Positions 33,201 through 44,284 of a stretch of DNA of 64,000 nt are shown one piece after another. Below the pieces are notes generated by a model, which did no database searches, was not told where the DNA came from, and saw nothing but the letters and a program-made list of their open reading frames with translations. The translations under genes were made by a program, and so were the position numbers. Source of the stretch: Rubrivivax sp. (GTDB lineage Bacteria > Pseudomonadota > Gammaproteobacteria > Burkholderiales > Burkholderiaceae_C); assembly GCA_021300575.1 (NCBI GenBank), contig JAJTDM010000017.1, positions 1 to 64,000 of the forward strand. Reading direction: 5' to 3'. Each line of letters starts with the position of its first letter. The stretch's first letter is position 1.

Positions 33201-35681
33201 GCGGCCGACGCGCCTGGCGACGGGCGGGCGGGCTTTGCCCTGCCGAACGGCGATTTCGCGCCCGACAGCGGCGCGTTCAGCTTCGAGGTGCGCGGCGCGC
33301 GGCGCCCGCTGCGGCCGTGGATCAACGTGCTGGCCAACCCGGTCTTCGGCGGCCTCGTCTCCGAGTCCGGGAGCGGCACGAGCTGGGCGGTGAACAGCCG
33401 GCTGAACCAGCTCACGCCCTGGTCCAACGACGCCCTGGCCGACACGCCCAGCGAATGGCTGCTGCTGCAGGACCGGCGCACGCGCGAGGTGTGGAGCCTC
33501 ACGCCGTCGGTCTGGGGCGACCCGGCCTGCGCCTATCGCGTCGTCCACGGCCAAGGCACCACCACGATCAGCCACCGCCGCGGCCCCCTCGAGGTCTCGG
33601 CCAGCTGGTGCGTGGACGCGGAGGTGGCGGTCCGGCAGGTGCGCATTCGCATCGTCAACCAGGGGCCACGCCCGCGCTCGCTGCGCCTGGTGGGCATCGT
33701 CGAATGGCTGCTCGGCGCGTGGCGCAGCGACCGTCGCACGGTGCACACCGTGCTGCACCGCCAGCGCGCGCCGGGCGCACCGTTCGCGGCGCTGATGGCC
33801 ACACAGCAGGACAACAGCGCCGGCTTCGGGGGCGGCACGGCGTTCTGGGCCCTTTGCGGTGGGGCCGGAGTCGATGATTCCCCGGACTGGACCTGCGACC
33901 GGCGCGAATGCTTCGACGCCCGCGGACGGGCGGTCCTGCCCGACCACTTCGGCCGTCGCCAGGGTGGCGGTGGCGAGCCCTGCGCAGCCCTGAGCACTGA
34001 CCTGACGGTAGCGCCGGCCGGTTCGGTCGAGCGCGTGTTCCTTCTCGGCTGGGCGGCCAACCCTGCGGCGGCCAGTGAGCTGGCCGATGCGGCGGCGCGG
34101 GTGCCCGCCGCCGACCGCCTGCAACGCACTCGCACGGCCTGGGACCGGCTGCTGGGCGCCGTCACGGTGGCCACGCCCGACCCGCTGTTCGACGCGCTGG
34201 TCAACCATTGGCTGCTCTACCAGACCGTGGCCTGCCGGTTGTGGGGCAAGGCGGCCTTCTATCAGGCCGGTGGTGCGACCGGCTTTCGCGACCAGTTGCA
34301 GGACGCCATGGCGTTGGTCTGGGCCGCGCCGGCGATGCTGCGCGAGCAGATCGTGATGTGCGCCTCGCGCCAGTTTGCCGAGGGTGATGTCCAACATTGG
34401 TGGCACGCCCCGTTGGGCGCCGGCGTGCGCACCCATTTCTCAGACGACCTGCTGTGGCTGCCCTATGCACTGGCCCATTACTTGAGCGCCACCGACGACG
34501 CCACCTTGCTTGACCAGAGCATGCCCTTCATCGAGGGCCAGGTGATCCCCGAGGGCGCCGAGGACCACTACGGCACGCCGCAGGAGAGCACGCAGCAGGC
34601 GACGGTCTACGAGCACGCGGCGCGCGCCATCGACCGCAGCCTGCGCGTGGGCGTGCACGGCCTGCCGCTGATGGGCAGCGGCGACTGGAACGACGGCATG
34701 AACCGCGTCGGCATCGAAGGGCGTGGCGAATCGGTGTGGCTGGCCTGGTTTCTTTGCCGGCTGGTGGCCGACTTCACGCCCATCGCACGCCAGCGAGGCG
34801 ATGTCCTGCGCGCCGAACGCTGGGCGCACGCGGCGCTGGGCTGGCGGGCTGCATTGCAGGGCCCGGCCTGGGACGGCCGCTGGTACGCGCGCGCCTTCTT
34901 CGATGACGGTCAGCCGCTCGGGTCGCAACACAACGAGGAGGCACGCATCGATCTCATCGCGCAGGCCTGGGCCGTGCTGTCGGGCGTTGCGCCGGTCGAA
35001 CGTCAAGCTCAGGCCCTGGCGGCGGTGCAGGCGCTGCTCGTCGACGACGAGGCCGGCCTGATCCACCTGCTGGCGCCGCCTTTTGCGCACTCCAAGCCGA
35101 GCCCGGGCTATATCCAGGCCTACCCGCCGGGGGTGCGCGAGAACGGCGGCCAGTACTCGCACGCGGGGGTCTGGGCGCTGATGGCGCAGGTGGCCTGGGC
35201 CAAGACCCAGCCCGATCCCGGCCCCGGCCTGGCGCGGGCCTGGCGCTGGCTTGAGCACCTGAGCCCGGCGCACCGCGCGGCAGACCCGGCGAAGGCCGCG
35301 GCCTATGAGGTCGAGCCCTACGTGATGGCTGGCGATGTCTACACCGCACCGCCTTATGTCGGGCGCGGCGGTTGGAGCTGGTACACCGGTTCGGCGGGTT
35401 GGATGCACCGGGCGGCGGTCGAGTCCCTCTTCGGCTTGCAACTGGGCCCCGACACGCTGTCCCTCGCACCCGGCCTGCCGCCGCACTGGCCGCGCGCCGA
35501 GCTCACGCTCCGCCGCGATGGCCGCACCTTGCGCTTCCTGCTGCTGCGATGCGACCCGGCCCAGGCTTTGGCGCAAGCCGTACCCTGGCGGGCCACAGAA
35601 TCCCCGACGCTGCTGCTGCCCGGGGCCAAGCTGCCGTGGCGTGCGCTGGCGACCGACGGTTGCTACGTCGTGCCGCTGTGA
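27210..35681 (+). CDS. ndvB: Cyclic beta-1,2-glucan synthase (NdvB/ChvB/Cgs family)
   Basis: The 2823 residues match the family's usual size of about 2800-2870. These giant inner-membrane enzymes make cyclic beta-1,2-glucans for the periplasm. Order: N-terminal domain (1-420); membrane helices (about 430-480); GT84 glycosyltransferase with TLDSDTQLP near 650, SHDLLEG near 768 and WTRGDW near 804; further helices (840-1040); a glycoamylase-like domain (1270-1430) with QTFMAHHQGMTLVALANVL; two beta-sandwich parts (about 1480-1760 and 2020-2300); and a GH94 phosphorylase domain (2320-2823) with GFRDQLQDAM and GSGDWNDGMN near 2491, the catalytic Asp region. It starts 3 bp after a small ORF. A 54-bp tandem duplication and a 9-bp triplet repeat lie inside. 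No ChvA/NdvA exporter gene is nearby. Confidence 0.93.
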   Translation: MAAGVLQRLLPEVPQALARFLDPAAGMLAEPIRAEIFGPIRFAQHGRSLGATHRAERPGMLHATFFPRLQDNIRMLRQAHAVIGDQVAAGYDISPAAQWLLDNFHLIDAQLLAIHEGLPRSYFRALPVLLDEPLAGLPRIYGVAWAFIAHTDGALDEDLLVPFLVAYQESRELRLGEMWALPTTLRVVLVENLRRLAERLATHKAAREVANLVCDRLPTCSVEWLEALRSLLERRGVAVSFLAQMAQRLQDGALEVDAKVPVEVLDWLQAALPHLAGVQAQQAMEQTADNLSVSNAVTSLRQIGDTDWPDIVGRTSALMQLMLSSASFAAEHSGTRDRTLHVIEHLARRSRRTEMEVAQTLLGLMKAPAVSGEADTRAEAAEAAEAPQAAEATTAAHWLVGGGRDTLHRALGLHAYRWGAWQAALRHAALPLYLGAVVLGTWALMAWVLPPDGHSSATGYGAWIAPLVAMLALLPASETAVAVIHRLISESTRPHKLSRLALVDGIPAEHRVMVVIPAMITDAATIDRLVHRLVLHWLANPERHAQFALLSDWADAATEHAAGDEALLAYAVEQIRSVNARHPMPGNGEPVPRLVLLHRPRTYSPSEQAWIGWERKRGKLEQLVAALATGDHSAFADLGEASLIAAGTRHLVTLDSDTQLPPGRLRELVSVAAHPDNQPRLNAAGTRVVSGYGILQPRIVTPLPARHEDTAFHRLFAGECGIDPYGSASSEVYQDLFGEGSFTGKGLLQVDAVHAVLHGRLPEGWVLSHDLLEGSIARCAAVTDITLIEDAPGHAEVAASRVHRWTRGDWQLLPFLLQPWRWSLGAVNRWKFIDNLRRSLLRPASLALLTVMMVAPGLSPWRALALVFAAFCAGPLLGALAGLAPTRSAVARAHFYRQAGVDLVRACGAGLWHLAMLLQHAAAAVDAIVRALWRMTISRRLLQWTTAASAQSAARVDFLWAVRRHPLVPPAALLLIAALALTGTPHLVLGIALCLLWGGAPVWSWWASRPVPAPVSATVREQDRPYLGVLARDSWGYFERCVTAADRHLPPDNLQTAPHEMLARRTSPTNIGLYLLSVACAREFGWIDTPELLRRLQNTLDSVDRLQRHRGHLLNWYDTASGEPLLPMYVSTVDSGNLSGHLLAVAQACRALAHGAPHAALSGRPTPPADDDETQHRLRSMADRCEQLAWQPDFAFLYHRKRHLLHIGWRVAEQQLDAGFYDLLASESRLTSLLAIAKGDVPVRHWWALGRPFYAVGAAAALRSWSGSMFEYLMPTLVLAEPRGSVLFEASTAALVEQCRYAAAHGVPWGISESAYAGCDHTLAYQYAPQGVPRLALRRTPPDELVVAPYATALAAQIAPHDACLNLSALERLGARGRLGFFEALDFSPSRQSSRQVEGTPLIRVQTFMAHHQGMTLVALANVLLDGVAQRWGMAHPHIEAAVSLLHERAPREISRLHAPPAYPLPVTLQSRAPLLMRVLAPGQHAVEPTQLLSNGHYSVSLRANGAGTSRCGGVSIHRWRDDALRDAWGHFLYLRRSEGGPLFSLTQHPAPDPAARYECVFHADRVCFEAHWPDLRARVTVWVSPEDDIEFRQVELHNLGDAALAIEIVSAFEVTLADARADEAHPAFGNLFIRADAQPAQSALHFERRPRLAGEPGLQAAHFLSDGSAQVQGLRQQTDRRRWMGRNRDASAPRALLDEWPTGTDDVALDTGLDPVCALSARLLLAPQGQAGLTFATAASAHGPTLQAVIDKYRQHSHVERASLMSATLAGIRLHDLHLVADNLSAIQTLTTALMQSLARPNALPGAPVAFDRRLLARAVVLPGAPAAFDRRLLWRYGISGDQPLILVSISTLPGLGLVKALAQALRLWSWGGVACDLVIVNAEPASYLMALQRALGALRDRHDADAGARAGGGAVGLHLLRAEDLEKDALATLQGLARIRLLADGRPLAHHTREWAERHEAARTLRQEDVSVVAMKVEGGGVEGGEENPGGDAGGAADAPGDGRAGFALPNGDFAPDSGAFSFEVRGARRPLRPWINVLANPVFGGLVSESGSGTSWAVNSRLNQLTPWSNDALADTPSEWLLLQDRRTREVWSLTPSVWGDPACAYRVVHGQGTTTISHRRGPLEVSASWCVDAEVAVRQVRIRIVNQGPRPRSLRLVGIVEWLLGAWRSDRRTVHTVLHRQRAPGAPFAALMATQQDNSAGFGGGTAFWALCGGAGVDDSPDWTCDRRECFDARGRAVLPDHFGRRQGGGGEPCAALSTDLTVAPAGSVERVFLLGWAANPAAASELADAAARVPAADRLQRTRTAWDRLLGAVTVATPDPLFDALVNHWLLYQTVACRLWGKAAFYQAGGATGFRDQLQDAMALVWAAPAMLREQIVMCASRQFAEGDVQHWWHAPLGAGVRTHFSDDLLWLPYALAHYLSATDDATLLDQSMPFIEGQVIPEGAEDHYGTPQESTQQATVYEHAARAIDRSLRVGVHGLPLMGSGDWNDGMNRVGIEGRGESVWLAWFLCRLVADFTPIARQRGDVLRAERWAHAALGWRAALQGPAWDGRWYARAFFDDGQPLGSQHNEEARIDLIAQAWAVLSGVAPVERQAQALAAVQALLVDDEAGLIHLLAPPFAHSKPSPGYIQAYPPGVRENGGQYSHAGVWALMAQVAWAKTQPDPGPGLARAWRWLEHLSPAHRAADPAKAAAYEVEPYVMAGDVYTAPPYVGRGGWSWYTGSAGWMHRAAVESLFGLQLGPDTLSLAPGLPPHWPRAELTLRRDGRTLRFLLLRCDPAQALAQAVPWRATESPTLLLPGAKLPWRALATDGCYVVPL
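28341..28367. repeat. Three 9-bp tandem repeats inside ndvB
   Basis: The unit GCCGAAGCA occurs three times without mismatch and encodes an Ala-Glu-Ala run (about residue 378) in the linker before the membrane helices. Confidence 0.85.
32625..32732. repeat. 54-bp in-frame tandem duplication inside ndvB
   Basis: The copies at 32625-32678 and 32679-32732 encode 18-residue units that both contain PGAP-AFDRRLL (about residues 1806-1841). They differ at few bases. The duplicated block lies between the first beta-sandwich part and the later domains. Confidence 0.88.
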
Positions 35682-35809
35682 CGGATGGCCTCGCACTGAG
35701 GTGACGCCACTTGCCGGCATGGTGGCACGCGCGGTGCGCAGCGCTGCCTCGGACGGGTAATGCTTCGCAGCCTTGATCTGTCCTCGGGGAGACGGCTGCG
35801 GCCTGGCGC

Positions 35810-37222
35810 TCAGCCCAGCAGGCGCGGGATATTGGCCATGGCGGCCATCGCCTGTTCGCGGAAAGCGGCGATAACGGCCTGTTTGTCGCCATCTTCCTTC
35901 GGCGCGTTGGCCATCAGCTTGCCGAAGCCGTCCAGGCGGCTCTCACGCACCCATTGGCGCAGGGACTTGTCCTGGCCCCATTGCGCCTGATTCCACATGC
36001 CCACCATCATGCTCTTGGGGTAGTCGGCCAGGGTGTGCGGGAAGGGAACGGAACCACACAGGCGGTTCTTCTCGGCGTCGCTGTCGTAGTGCGCTTCCAC
36101 ATAGGCCGTGAGGGCAGCGCTGAAGGCCGGCTGAGGCAGACGCACCATCTGCAGCACGATCTGCTGGCCTTGGAAGATGGGTATATGGGGCCGCGGCTCC
36201 ACCGCCGAGGCCGTGCAATCGATAAAGAGCGTGCCCGGCTCCACCGCCACTCTGCCCTGGTCCATGACCATGCGGGCAGGCTCCAGGGCCTGCACGCGGC
36301 CTTGGCGGATGACCTGGTGGACACGCCGCAGTTCGGCCACCTCGCGCTCCGAGACCGTGGCCAAGTGGAACATGCTGGGCATGCGTGAAGGGTCGATGCG
36401 CAACAGCGTGCCGCAAGCCTCCAGGCGCAGGAAGAGATCATCCACCGACCGGGCCTCAGCCAGCGCGGTCATCTGACGCACCTGCCCGCCAATGGCTTCA
36501 TGAAAGAACTCCGGCCCGTTCTGCGTGGTGACGCGGTTGATGAGCCAGCTGTCGCGCGGCACCACCCACTGGATGCTGTCGGGATCGGCGCCGGACTGCA
36601 GCAGCCAGATGCAGACGTCCATGGCAGTCTTGCCTGCGCCCAGCACCACAAAGCGCCGCGGCAGCGGCCGGGCCTGCGGGCCTTGCGCACGGGCCCACAA
36701 GCCGGGCAGTGCGTTGGGCGGCACCAAGTCCACGCCTTCGGCCACGCTGAAGCGCGGCACGTGCGTGGAAGGCACGGGCGGGCTGTAGTAGCGCGCGTCC
36801 ACCGTCTTGCGGCGCACGTTGATTTGCGTCTGGCGGCCTGAGAGCAGGGATTCCACCCGGCCGTCGCACAGGTGGTTGCTCAAGGGGAGATAGCTGACGC
36901 GGCCGCTGGGCAGCAGGCGGTGGTTCATCACGCGGTCGAAGTAGCCGCTGATCTCCGGGCCTGAGGCTAATTCATACAGCCCGGCGTTGAGACCGTGCGT
37001 GTCCTTGCGACCGCTGCCCAGCCCCATGGAATTGACACCGTAGAAAGCCGAAGGCTGGTGCAGCGTGACGAAAGGGTATGCGTCGTTCCAGTGGCCACCG
37101 GGCTTGCCGTGGCGGTCGACGATGGTGATGTGCGCGTCACTTTCGGCCAGCAGCGTGTCCACGAAGGCCAGGCCCGCGGTACCGCTGCCGATGACGAGGT
37201 AGTCGGTGTCCATCTGCTGCAC
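35810..37222 (-). CDS. FAD/NAD(P)-binding oxidoreductase (flavin monooxygenase-like)
   Basis: The protein has 470 residues. The FAD motif YLVIGSGTAGLAFVDTLL is at the N terminus, followed by GKPGGHWNDAYPFVTLHQPS, which resembles flavin-containing monooxygenases. A second nucleotide motif (VVLGAGKTAMDVCIWLL) lies near residue 195. No signal peptide is present. It stands alone, with the minus-strand DUF4010 gene more than 250 bp upstream, and the end of ndvB convergent to it. The substrate is unknown; N- or S-oxygenation or a Baeyer-Villiger reaction are family possibilities. Confidence 0.8.
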   Translation of the reverse strand: MQQMDTDYLVIGSGTAGLAFVDTLLAESDAHITIVDRHGKPGGHWNDAYPFVTLHQPSAFYGVNSMGLGSGRKDTHGLNAGLYELASGPEISGYFDRVMNHRLLPSGRVSYLPLSNHLCDGRVESLLSGRQTQINVRRKTVDARYYSPPVPSTHVPRFSVAEGVDLVPPNALPGLWARAQGPQARPLPRRFVVLGAGKTAMDVCIWLLQSGADPDSIQWVVPRDSWLINRVTTQNGPEFFHEAIGGQVRQMTALAEARSVDDLFLRLEACGTLLRIDPSRMPSMFHLATVSEREVAELRRVHQVIRQGRVQALEPARMVMDQGRVAVEPGTLFIDCTASAVEPRPHIPIFQGQQIVLQMVRLPQPAFSAALTAYVEAHYDSDAEKNRLCGSVPFPHTLADYPKSMMVGMWNQAQWGQDKSLRQWVRESRLDGFGKLMANAPKEDGDKQAVIAAFREQAMAAMANIPRLLG

Positions 37223-37308
37223 GGTGCCCCCAGGTTGTAGTCAATTCAGTTTAGATGCAGGGGTGGGCGTCCCCGGTTATCGTGATTCAGTACCGGACGA
37301 GAGGCGCC

Positions 37309-37440
37309 ATGACCACCCACTGCCTGCCTGCTTCGGTTGACACCTGCCACTGGGCCAGTTCGACCCGAATCTGCGCGCGGTGCTGACCGTGCAAAGTGGC
37401 GACACATTGATCGTGGACACCGGCTCACAAAGCACCGCCC
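37309..37440 (+). pseudogene. Remnant of an acetamidase/formamidase N terminus
   Basis: An ATG at 37309 begins MTTHCLPASVDTCHW, which matches the start of acetamidase/formamidase proteins (LPAT-ETVHWGYFD). One base appears to be missing after the Trp codon (about 37353). In the shifted frame the text continues QFDPNLRAVLTVQSGDTLIV, the expected next segment. After about 45 residues the homology ends, just before the converging DUF4010 gene. The gene is thus both frameshifted and truncated. The frame was read by eye; an aligner would fix the exact indel. Confidence 0.6.
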
Positions 37441-37474
37441 CGACCGCCTTTCGTCAGCCGGTGCGGACGGGTCG

Positions 37475-38767
37475 TCAGCCCGGGGGCCACAGCAGGCTCG
37501 CGAGGCCGGCCGAACCCGTGGACATCAGCAGCGACAGCGCCACCCGGCGCGCATAGGCGCCTCCCCCCGCCAGGGCGGCTGTTCCCGCGCGGGTCAGGGC
37601 GTTGGCCGCTACCGCGAGCAACGTGCCATGCACCAACGTGTGGCTGTCCACCTGCCCGGCGGCCTGCAGCGTGGCCAGCGTGGCCACCGGCGAATGGGCG
37701 TCGGCCAGCGCGGCCAGCCCCGTGCCGATCAGCAAGCCGGCCCCGCCGTACTGCCGCAGCGCCCAAGACACGCCTACCGACACGGCGGCCAGCAGGGCCG
37801 TCACGATGAGCGCTTCGCGCAGGCGCAAGGGCCCGCTCGGAGCCAAGGCGCCCCGCCGGGGCTCGGCAGGCGCGGGCGCGGCCGAGCGCCACTGCAGCAG
37901 GGCGGTCCCCAGGGCCACGACAGCGCCGGCCCCAGCCACGGGCAGCAGCGAGGGCAGGGCCGCAGGCGCCAGCGCGCCGACCAGCATCAGCACCTGCAGC
38001 CAGGTGGCGGTGGTGGAGAACATGGCTCCCGCCTGGCAGGCTGCGAGCCGGGCAGGGTCTGCGCGGGCCTGTGCGCCGAGCGAGGCGATAGTGGCCGTGC
38101 TGGAGACAAAGCCCGATAACAGCCCTGACAGCGCCAGCCCCGCGCGCGCGCCCAACAGGCGCAGCGCCACATGGCCCGCGCCTTGAAGCGACAGGATCAG
38201 CAGCGTGGTCAGCAGCAGGGTGCGGGCCGCCATGCCGCCCAGGCCCGGCCAGGGCGCGGCCGGCACCAGCGGCAGCAGCACCAGCGCCAGCGCGGCCAGC
38301 AGCAAGGCGTCATGAAGTTCGGCCTGGGTGAGGATCTCGGTGGCGAATCGGTGCAGCCTTTCGCGCGCTGCCAGCAGTCCGGCCACCACGGCGGCAGCGG
38401 CCACTCCCAGGACAGGCTGCTGCACCGACAGCACGCCCACCAAGTAGGTGATGAACAGCGCCAATTCGGTGGTCAGGCCGGGGTCGGCCGCGGGCTCGAC
38501 AGCGCTGCGCCCGCGGCTCTTCCAGTAGGCAACGGCCACCAGCGCGGCCACCAATGCGGCACCCAGGGCCACGAGCATCGGCTGCTGAAGGGTCTGCGCG
38601 ATACCGCCGCCCAGCGCGGCCAGCGCAAAGCTGCGGATGCCGGCGGCGGCGCGGCGGGCGCCACTGCCCTTGCGGCGTTCGCGCTCCAGGCCGATCAGCA
38701 GCCCGCCGCCTAGCGCCGCGGCCAGGCCCAGGGCCGTGGTGGGCCAGGCGGAGTCTGCCAGTGTCAC
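37475..38767 (-). CDS. MgtC/SapB-DUF4010 family membrane protein
   Basis: The protein has 430 residues and about twelve hydrophobic segments. The N-terminal part (ALGGGLLIGLERERRKG, then AAAGIRSFALAALGGGIAQ) is MgtC/SapB-like. The C-terminal half is the DUF4010 type, with LSGLLSGFVSSTATIASLG near residue 205 and GTGLAALADAHSPVATLATL near 345. The family is found in many bacteria without an assigned substrate. A small ORF lies 13 bp upstream on the same strand. Confidence 0.84.
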   Translation of the reverse strand: MTLADSAWPTTALGLAAALGGGLLIGLERERRKGSGARRAAAGIRSFALAALGGGIAQTLQQPMLVALGAALVAALVAVAYWKSRGRSAVEPAADPGLTTELALFITYLVGVLSVQQPVLGVAAAAVVAGLLAARERLHRFATEILTQAELHDALLLAALALVLLPLVPAAPWPGLGGMAARTLLLTTLLILSLQGAGHVALRLLGARAGLALSGLLSGFVSSTATIASLGAQARADPARLAACQAGAMFSTTATWLQVLMLVGALAPAALPSLLPVAGAGAVVALGTALLQWRSAAPAPAEPRRGALAPSGPLRLREALIVTALLAAVSVGVSWALRQYGGAGLLIGTGLAALADAHSPVATLATLQAAGQVDSHTLVHGTLLAVAANALTRAGTAALAGGGAYARRVALSLLMSTGSAGLASLLWPPG

Positions 38768-38780
38768 AGCACCTGCGGCT

Positions 38781-39014
38781 TCAGAGCTCGGCGCGCTGGA
38801 CAGCGCGGGCGAAAGCCAGCACCGTGCCGTGATCGACGGCTCGAAAGGCCTCTTTCGACTCGGTCTGCCGGATCGCCGTACCCAGGTAGCAGAAGGCCTG
38901 CGTGGGCTGCGACAGCGGAGCCAGGTCTGCGTAGTTCACCGTGTGCACGACGTGCAGCGGCTGGGCGGGTGCAGTCGGTCGGCGCATCAGTGATCGTGCG
39001 GGCGCATCGGTCAT
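38781..39014 (-). CDS. Hypothetical 77-residue protein
   Basis: This is not recognised. The middle part (HVVHTVNYADLAPLSQPTQ and FCYLGTAIRQTESKEAFRAV) has a protein-like composition rather than that of a shadow frame. It ends 13 bp before the DUF4010 gene and would be co-transcribed. There is no clear ribosome site at the ATG at 39014; an ATG at 38987 is an alternative. The 178 bp upstream, to the Fic gene, holds no supported gene. Confidence 0.45.
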   Translation of the reverse strand: MTDAPARSLMRRPTAPAQPLHVVHTVNYADLAPLSQPTQAFCYLGTAIRQTESKEAFRAVDHGTVLAFARAVQRAEL

Positions 39015-39192
39015 GTTCGGAGCTTAGCGGAGGATCACCCTGGCGGAACTGCGCCAGCAGGTGCTCCAGCGTCATGGTGAAGCGCTGCCTCAACGCCGGC
39101 ACCTTGAGCCCCGCTCCAACCGAGATCCAGGTTCAGGCGGGATCAGGGCTGTCACCAACCACGGCTCGATCGGAGCAATCTACCCCTGTCGG

Positions 39193-39594
39193 TCAATCGT
39201 CTTGCGGGCTTGCAAAGCCCCGCAGCCAGGGATCCAGGTGACTCAGGTCGAAGGTTCCGGCATCGAACATCTGGATCATCTCGGCATGTATCTGCGTGGG
39301 TGGGCGGCGCAGGCGCCAGCCGTTGATGCGCAGAAACACATCCACCGCCGCGAAGGCCACCCGTTTGTTGCCGTCCACGAACGGGTGGTTGATCGCCAGG
39401 CTCTCCATCAGGGCAGCCGCCTCGGCCACGATGTCGTCGTAGTAGCCCGTCTGGGGACGAAAAAGAGCCGCCTCCAGCGCGCCGGGATCGCGCAAGCCCG
39501 AAGCGCCTCCGTAGCGCTTCATCAGGACCGCGTGCATGCCCACCACGTCGGCCACGTTCAGATAATCCCGCGGCACGCTGGTTCTACTTGGCAA
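39193..39594 (-). CDS. Fic/Doc (death-on-curing) family toxin
   Basis: The protein has 133 residues, the size of a Doc-type toxin. The Fic motif HPFVDGNKRVAFAAVDVFL lies near residue 70, with the catalytic His and the phosphate-binding GNKR. The NKR form resembles Doc kinases more than the GNGR of AMP transferases, so the target modification is open. The start is a TTG within the antitoxin's end (11-bp overlap); a GTG 18 bp further is possible. It pairs with the upstream small gene as a type II toxin-antitoxin module. Confidence 0.87.
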   Translation of the reverse strand: MPSRTSVPRDYLNVADVVGMHAVLMKRYGGASGLRDPGALEAALFRPQTGYYDDIVAEAAALMESLAINHPFVDGNKRVAFAAVDVFLRINGWRLRRPPTQIHAEMIQMFDAGTFDLSHLDPWLRGFASPQDD

Positions 39595-39814
39595 GTTCGC
39601 GGTACAGGCTGTCGAACTCGTCGAGGCTGGCCGCGAACGATGCCATCACATGGCGCCGGGGGCGCTCGCTCTGCTTGCGATCGATGTAGTCGCGCAGCGC
39701 ATCGTCGAGCACGGCCTGGAACTGGCGCCCCTGCTGCTGCGCGATTTCGCGCAACGCTGCCAGCACCTCCGGTGCGGCCTGTGAGGAGAATTTTTCTCGC
39801 GTGGCGGTGCTCAT
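39584..39814 (-). CDS. Antitoxin of the Fic/Doc module (ribbon-helix-helix-like)
   Basis: The protein has 76 residues. The N-terminal half (EKFSSQAAPEVLAALREIAQ, then AVLDDALRDYIDRKQ) has the strand-helix-helix layout of a ribbon-helix-helix DNA-binding domain. The C-terminal tail (MASFAASLDEFDSLYRELAK) would wrap the toxin. It is translated first and overlaps the toxin gene by 11 bp, the standard antitoxin-first order. An inverted repeat 30 bp upstream is the likely operator. Confidence 0.78.
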   Translation of the reverse strand: MSTATREKFSSQAAPEVLAALREIAQQQGRQFQAVLDDALRDYIDRKQSERPRRHVMASFAASLDEFDSLYRELAK

Positions 39815-39844
39815 CGGTGTGTTTTGCTCAGGGAATCACGGTCA

Positions 39845-39862
39845 ATCATGATGTTTCATGAT
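39845..39862. promoter_or_regulatory. Inverted repeat upstream of the toxin-antitoxin pair, likely operator
   Basis: ATCATGA (39845-39851) and TCATGAT (39856-39862) are perfect inverted arms with a 4-bp spacer, in a locally AT-richer stretch 30 bp before the antitoxin start. This fits autoregulation by the antitoxin or the complex. The rest of 39863-40053 shows nothing. Confidence 0.55.
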
Positions 39863-40053
39863 AGATCAAGATGAGCTCAGCGCCGAATGAATGGACACCC
39901 GGCAAGCCTGTTCAACACGGTCCTCATGGACCCCGCCTGGTCAAATGTAGACGGCAGCCCATCATCCAGAATCTGACACGTAGGGGCCAGATACGGCGCG
40001 AGAGGCCCCGTTCATCAGCCGCCTCGGCTGCGCAAACGACTTCGCGTACAGCT

Positions 40054-43754
<3,701 letters not shown>

Positions 43755-43758
<4 letters not shown>

Positions 43759-44273
43759 GTCATCAGGCTCCAGCGGTCGTGGACCAGGGTCATCAGGTGG
43801 TGCACCGGCAGACCGGTCGAGCGGCGCAGTGCATCGGCGTGGGGCGGCAGGTTCGTGCACTCGAGCACCAGCGAGCGCAGCCCGGGACAGCGGCGCAGAA
43901 GGCGACCCGCACTGGCCAGCACCTCAGCCTCGGCCTCCACCGGGTCGGGCCCGGGCAGGTCGTCGAGCAGCGTGCGCTGCAGGTGCCCGCCCGCTGGCAG
44001 GCCTTCGACTGGGGTGTCCGGGTCGGCGCCTGCGGCGCGCAGGCGGGCCGGGCCCAGCAATGCGGCATCGACCGTCGGAACGCCGGGGCGCTCGAGACCC
44101 GGCAGTGCCAGCAGCGAGGGATCGCCCTCGCGCGTCACCCGCTGCGGGGAGGCGCCGGCGACCACTCGGTGGTGCACCGGCATGCTGAAGCTTGCGGGGT
44201 GACCGACGTCACCCGGCAGCTTCGGGAATCGCGTCTGCGGCATCAGCACGCCAAGGAACGGCGGCTGCGGCAC
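43755..44273 (-). pseudogene. Aspartate/glutamate racemase family protein with an internal deletion
   Basis: From a GTG at 44273 the protein has 172 residues, about 50-60 fewer than the family. It starts VPQPPFLGVLMPQTRFPKLP and reads normally through VVAGASPQRVTREGDP (residue 52). It then jumps to SLLALPGLERPGV, which in relatives follows the first catalytic Cys segment (TSCGFL). The deletion near base 44117 keeps the frame and removes that Cys. The second Cys remains in [11 protein letters not shown] two-Cys racemase mechanism is thus impossible. The stop overlaps the oxoprolinase start. It may persist for coupling or be recently inactivated. Confidence 0.68.
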
Positions 44274-44284
44274 GCCGTGTGACG

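Noticed and set aside
31686-34436. A 916-codon open frame antisense to ndvB
   Set aside because: Long antisense frames are common in GC-rich coding DNA with strong third-position bias. Its product is Arg/Gly/His-rich without family motifs, while ndvB on the other strand is a clear full-length enzyme.
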